Shown here one piece after another: positions 60,919 to 64,000 of a DNA stretch of 64,000 bases. The notes under the pieces are model-generated. The model did no database searches, was not told the origin of the DNA, and worked only from the letters and a program-made list of their open reading frames with translations. The stretch lies in the NCBI RefSeq assembly GCF_020523825.1, contig NZ_JAJALK010000008.1:186001-250000 (forward strand), in the 5' to 3' direction. The stretch's first letter is position 1. Each line of letters begins with the position of its first letter. Source of the DNA: Methylobacterium brachiatum (GTDB taxonomy: Bacteria; Pseudomonadota; Alphaproteobacteria; Rhizobiales; Beijerinckiaceae). The translations under genes and the position numbers were made by a program.

Positions 60919-61941
60919 CTATCTCGAGAAATGCGTGGTCGACATCCGGTCGGTGACGAGTTCGAACGGCACCCAGTCGTATTGCTGCACCGGCTCCCGC
61001 CGGATCAGCTTGAGGGCGTCGTCCACCGCCCGGCGGGCCTGCAGGCCGGCATCCTGATAGACGGTCACGGCCATGCGCTTGCGCTGCATCGCCGCCAGGC
61101 CGTCGGGGGTCGCATCGATGCCGCCGATCAGGATCCGATCGGGCGGGATCCCGGCAGCCTCGATCGCGTCGGCGGCCCCGATGGCCATCTCGTCGTTGCT
61201 GGCGACGATCGCGTCGAGCGCGCTGCCCTCCGCCAGCCATCCGGCGACGAGCGTCGCGGCCATCCGACGATCCCAATCCGCCGCCCCCTCCTCGACGATG
61301 CGCAGTCCCGGGAACTCGGCAGCCACTTCCTTGGCGCCCTGCGCGCGCAGGGCGGTTCCCGAATGCGTCGGGGGGCCCTTGATGATCGCGACGCGGCCCT
61401 TGCCGTCCAGCATCTGCGCGAGCTTCCGCATCTGCAGCCGGCCGGCGACGAGATCGTTGGACAGGACGAACGCGACACGGCCGGCAAACCAATCCTCGCG
61501 GGGGGCCATATTGGCGTAGACGAGGGGGATGTCGGCTTCCTGCGCGAGCCGCGTGATCGTCGCGTTCGAGGCCGTATCGACCGGCAGGACCAACAGGGCG
61601 TCGACCTTCGCGGCGATGAAACTCCGGACCTGCTCGACCTGCCGCTCGCCCGCTCCCTGCGGGGCATAGGCGAAGGTCACCGAAAGGTCGGGTTTCGTCT
61701 TGGCGTAAGTCTCGATACCGTCGCGGAGCAATGCGGTGAACCCGCTCGGCTCGATCATCGTGACGCCGATCGTGGTCGCCGAGGCCGGCATTGTGAGGCT
61801 CGCGAGCACCACGGCCCACACCGCAGGCTTCGGCCCCCTGACCCCAAGGGAAGCCCGACAGAGGCCGCGGAGATCGATGCGCGAGCGGAGCGCCCGGGCG
61901 AGCGTTCGGGCCAGGGCCCGCATGCGGAGCGTTCGGATCAT
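60919..61941 (-). CDS. Periplasmic sugar-type substrate-binding protein
   Basis: The product is a Peripla_BP_4 (LacI/RbsB-like) binding protein. The mature domain begins TTIGVTMIEPSGFTALLRDG near residue 57, with LLVLPVDTASNATI, VASNDEMAIGAADAIEAAGI and IGGIDATPDGLAAM as the usual RbsB motifs. The N-terminus is unusually long and basic (about 40 residues) before the hydrophobic AVWAVVLASLTMPASA export signal, so the true start may be further in. No ABC permease or ATPase gene is adjacent; the divergent-looking partner is a chemoreceptor on the same strand, so it may serve chemotaxis. Confidence 0.84.
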   Translation of the reverse strand: MIRTLRMRALARTLARALRSRIDLRGLCRASLGVRGPKPAVWAVVLASLTMPASATTIGVTMIEPSGFTALLRDGIETYAKTKPDLSVTFAYAPQGAGERQVEQVRSFIAAKVDALLVLPVDTASNATITRLAQEADIPLVYANMAPREDWFAGRVAFVLSNDLVAGRLQMRKLAQMLDGKGRVAIIKGPPTHSGTALRAQGAKEVAAEFPGLRIVEEGAADWDRRMAATLVAGWLAEGSALDAIVASNDEMAIGAADAIEAAGIPPDRILIGGIDATPDGLAAMQRKRMAVTVYQDAGLQARRAVDDALKLIRREPVQQYDWVPFELVTDRMSTTHFSR

Positions 61942-62116
61942 GGCGCTTGCACATCCTTGGACTGCGCGCGGCCTCGGCGATCGGTCGGGTCCAGAGATAC
62001 GCGCAGGATCAACACGTCTGAGCTGGGTTCGCCGGCGCCGAACGTCGGTACGATCCGCGTCGGGGACGATGTCGGAGCGGGTGGGTTGCCTGTTCCCGCA
62101 TCGCGCGCGCGCCGCA

Positions 62117-63826
62117 TCAGGCCGCCCGGATGCTGCTGAGGAAGCGCTGAACCTCGTCGCCCAGCCGCTCGGCGTCGCGCGACAGGGCGCTGGCCGAGGT
62201 GAGCATCCGGTCCGCGGCCGCGCCGGTATGCTCCGCCGTTCCGGCGACCGTGGTGATGTTGGCCGTCACCTCGCCGGTGCCGTTGGCGGCCTGCGAGATG
62301 TTGATCACGATCTCCTGGGTGGCGGCGCCCTGTTCCTCTACGGCCGCGGCGATCGAGGCGGCGGCGCCGCTCATGTCCTGCACCCGGGCCGCGATTCCCT
62401 CGATCGCCGCGACGGCGTCGGACGTCGATGCCTTGATCACCGAGACATGGCTGGCGATGTCGTCGGTCGCGCGCTTCGCCTCGCCCGCCAGCTGCTTGAC
62501 CTCGGCGGCCACCACCGCGAAGCCACGGCCGGCATCGCCGGCCCGCGCGGCCTCGATGGCGGCATTGAGGGCCAGCAGGTTGGTCTGCGTCGCGATCTTC
62601 GCGATCAGCCGGACGACGTCGCCGATCCGGTCCGCCGCCCCGCTGAGCACCTGCACGAACGCGATGGTCTGGGCGGCTTCCGCGGCGGCGCCATTGGCCA
62701 TCGCGGCGGAGCGTTCGGCCTGTCGCCCGACCTCCTGGACCGAGGCGCCGAGTTCGTCGGCGGCGGCGGCGATCATCCGCACATTCGACTCGGCCTGCTC
62801 GGCCGCCGCCGCGACCGTCGTCGACTGGGTCGCCGTCTGACCGGCGACCTCGCTCATCTGGTGCGCCGTTCCCTGGAGCTGCGTCACCGCCGAGGCGACG
62901 GTGCCGACGATTCCGCCGACCGTCTCCTCGAAACGCTGGGCCATATCGCGCAGGACGACCTTGCGCTGCTGCTCTGCCTCCTGGCGAACCCGGGCCGCCT
63001 CCTCTTCCAGGGACTTGGCATGCAGCATGTTCTCCTTGAACACCTGCACCGCCCCGGCGATGGCGCCGATCTCGTCGCCCCGCTCGCCCCCGGGGATCGC
63101 TACGGCAAGGTCGTTCTCGGCGAGACGCGCCATCACCCGCGTGATCATCGCGATCGGCGCGGCCACCCGGCGAACGATGAACCAGCTGATACCCAGCGTG
63201 AGAATGGCCGCGATGGCCAAGGCCGCGATCACCGCCAGTCGCGAGGAGGCGCCGACGGCATCGGCGGCCGCCGTCTGCTCGAAGGCCCGCGCCTGCCGAT
63301 GGACCAGGACCGTGTCCACCGCCTGGGTGAAGGCGACGGCGTCGGTCTGGAACGGCACGGCGAACACCGTATCGGCCAGTTCCCGCTCGCCGGCCCGATC
63401 CAGAGCGGTCGCCTCGGCCTCCACCGCGAGAAAGTGCTGCCAGGCCTCGCGCAACCGGTGCGCCAGCTGCTGCTCATCGGTTCCGGCGACGGTCGGTGCA
63501 TAGGCACTCCAGGCGGCGGAGAAGGCCTCCTGGGCTCGGACGGCATCGGCGAGATAGCGGCGGCGCTCATCGTCGGAGTGCGCGTTGTGCGCCAGCACGT
63601 CCAGGGCCCGCAATTCCTGGCTCAGTTCCTTCATCCGCCCGAGGATCGTGACGGCCTTGATCTCCCCGGCAATCGTTCGGCTGACCTCGTTCATCATGCC
63701 GATGCGAAAAACAGAAAACAATCCTATTGCCGCCGATACAACAAACAGCGCGACCGAAGATCCGATGATGATGGAACGCAGATTTAGAGACGAGGTTTTT
63801 CGCGGCTGTGAAGAAGCGGCGTCCAT
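62117..63826 (-). CDS. Methyl-accepting chemotaxis protein
   Basis: The 569-residue protein has TM1 (about 18-40), a periplasmic four-helix-bundle sensor (41-196) and TM2 (197-218). A HAMP domain (219-270) and a signalling domain with the conserved hairpin IATQTNLLALNAAIEAARAG at 411-430 follow. No C-terminal CheR/CheB pentapeptide is present (it ends SIRAA). It signals to CheA/CheW; no che genes are in the window. It is upstream of the sugar-type binding protein gene, suggesting the two work together. Confidence 0.92.
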   Translation of the reverse strand: MDAASSQPRKTSSLNLRSIIIGSSVALFVVSAAIGLFSVFRIGMMNEVSRTIAGEIKAVTILGRMKELSQELRALDVLAHNAHSDDERRRYLADAVRAQEAFSAAWSAYAPTVAGTDEQQLAHRLREAWQHFLAVEAEATALDRAGERELADTVFAVPFQTDAVAFTQAVDTVLVHRQARAFEQTAAADAVGASSRLAVIAALAIAAILTLGISWFIVRRVAAPIAMITRVMARLAENDLAVAIPGGERGDEIGAIAGAVQVFKENMLHAKSLEEEAARVRQEAEQQRKVVLRDMAQRFEETVGGIVGTVASAVTQLQGTAHQMSEVAGQTATQSTTVAAAAEQAESNVRMIAAAADELGASVQEVGRQAERSAAMANGAAAEAAQTIAFVQVLSGAADRIGDVVRLIAKIATQTNLLALNAAIEAARAGDAGRGFAVVAAEVKQLAGEAKRATDDIASHVSVIKASTSDAVAAIEGIAARVQDMSGAAASIAAAVEEQGAATQEIVINISQAANGTGEVTANITTVAGTAEHTGAAADRMLTSASALSRDAERLGDEVQRFLSSIRAA

Positions 63827-64000
63827 ATGCCATGTCCAAGAATACTGATATTATTTTCCTATCATACTCTCGCAAACAAATCAATAACTTAACGCTACGC
63901 ATTTGATGTTATCGATATGCAATCCTCGGACGATTTGAGATCTTGCTGTCTGTATCGACTAAAATATACAGACCGTCAGAGCATGCGAAGTCCCATCCGA
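63827..64000 (-). promoter_or_regulatory. AT-rich region upstream of the chemoreceptor gene
   Basis: The base composition drops sharply compared with the rest of the window. A perfect inverted repeat GTCTGTAT (63948-63955) / ATACAGAC (63966-63973) with a 10-base spacer lies about 125 bases before the start codon and could be an operator. No clear -35/-10 or flagellar sigma-28 promoter is visible. Confidence 0.5.

Overview
The window is 64 kb of very GC-rich chromosomal DNA from an alphaproteobacterium. Gene content and order fit a Methylobacterium-type methylotroph in the order Hyphomicrobiales: a MOFRL glycerate kinase next to pyruvate kinase (serine-cycle exit), GapR, DUF1244, the lysC-ptsP-prfA-prmC-DUF4167 run, DUF1036-pyk and a gap-pgk-fba block. 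The genus is inferred from gene content, not from a database match. I see no rRNA, tRNA, CRISPR array, transposase or phage genes; this is mostly core chromosome with a few remodelled accessory patches.

Layout. 1-4 kb: membrane proteins DUF817 (cut by the window edge) and DUF2809, plus three exported or anchored proteins of unknown function. 4-10 kb: asd, converging on a branched-chain amino-acid type ABC importer (livK-livH-livMG fusion-livF). 10-19 kb: a phosphatase with a Pho box, gapR, DUF1244, an N-formylglutamate amidohydrolase, glycerate kinase, DUF1036, pyk, an alpha/beta hydrolase and a TPR protein. 19-30 kb: rpmJ (L36), a PAS protein, a PEBP-family protein, ubiG divergent from lysC, ptsP, prfA, prmC and a DUF4167 protein. 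30-34 kb: a methyltransferase-like protein, rlmE, a ppx/gppA phosphatase, a stand-alone receiver and a two-domain cold-shock protein. 35-37 kb: a DUF3649-PepSY-DUF3325 iron-uptake accessory operon. 37-41 kb: aldehyde dehydrogenase-DUF779-AhpD-like-cupin. 41-46.7 kb: the gap-pgk-fba block with a ThiE-like and a Sel1 protein. 47-48 kb: DUF4164 and zapA. 48-50.4 kb: a deletion scar joining the start of a tetR gene to the end of a TonB-receptor gene, then a PepSY protein and a 58-residue membrane protein. 50.4-58.1 kb: malonate catabolism (GntR regulator and MadLM transporter divergent from mdcACDEGH). 58-64 kb: a GDP-mannose dehydratase-like enzyme, an aldehyde dehydrogenase, a sugar-type periplasmic binding protein and a chemoreceptor.

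The most notable signals are regulatory and structural. There is a near-consensus Pho box 44 bp before the phosphatase start. The malonate locus has two GTATAC-type operator candidates 31 bp apart and a long inverted repeat before mdcA. It lacks mdcB and carries a palindromic repeat where mdcB usually lies. A tetR/TonB-receptor fusion scar follows zapA. Two families of palindromic intergenic repeats, one with four intact copies and one with two, interrupt several operons. I did not find a convincing wholly new system.
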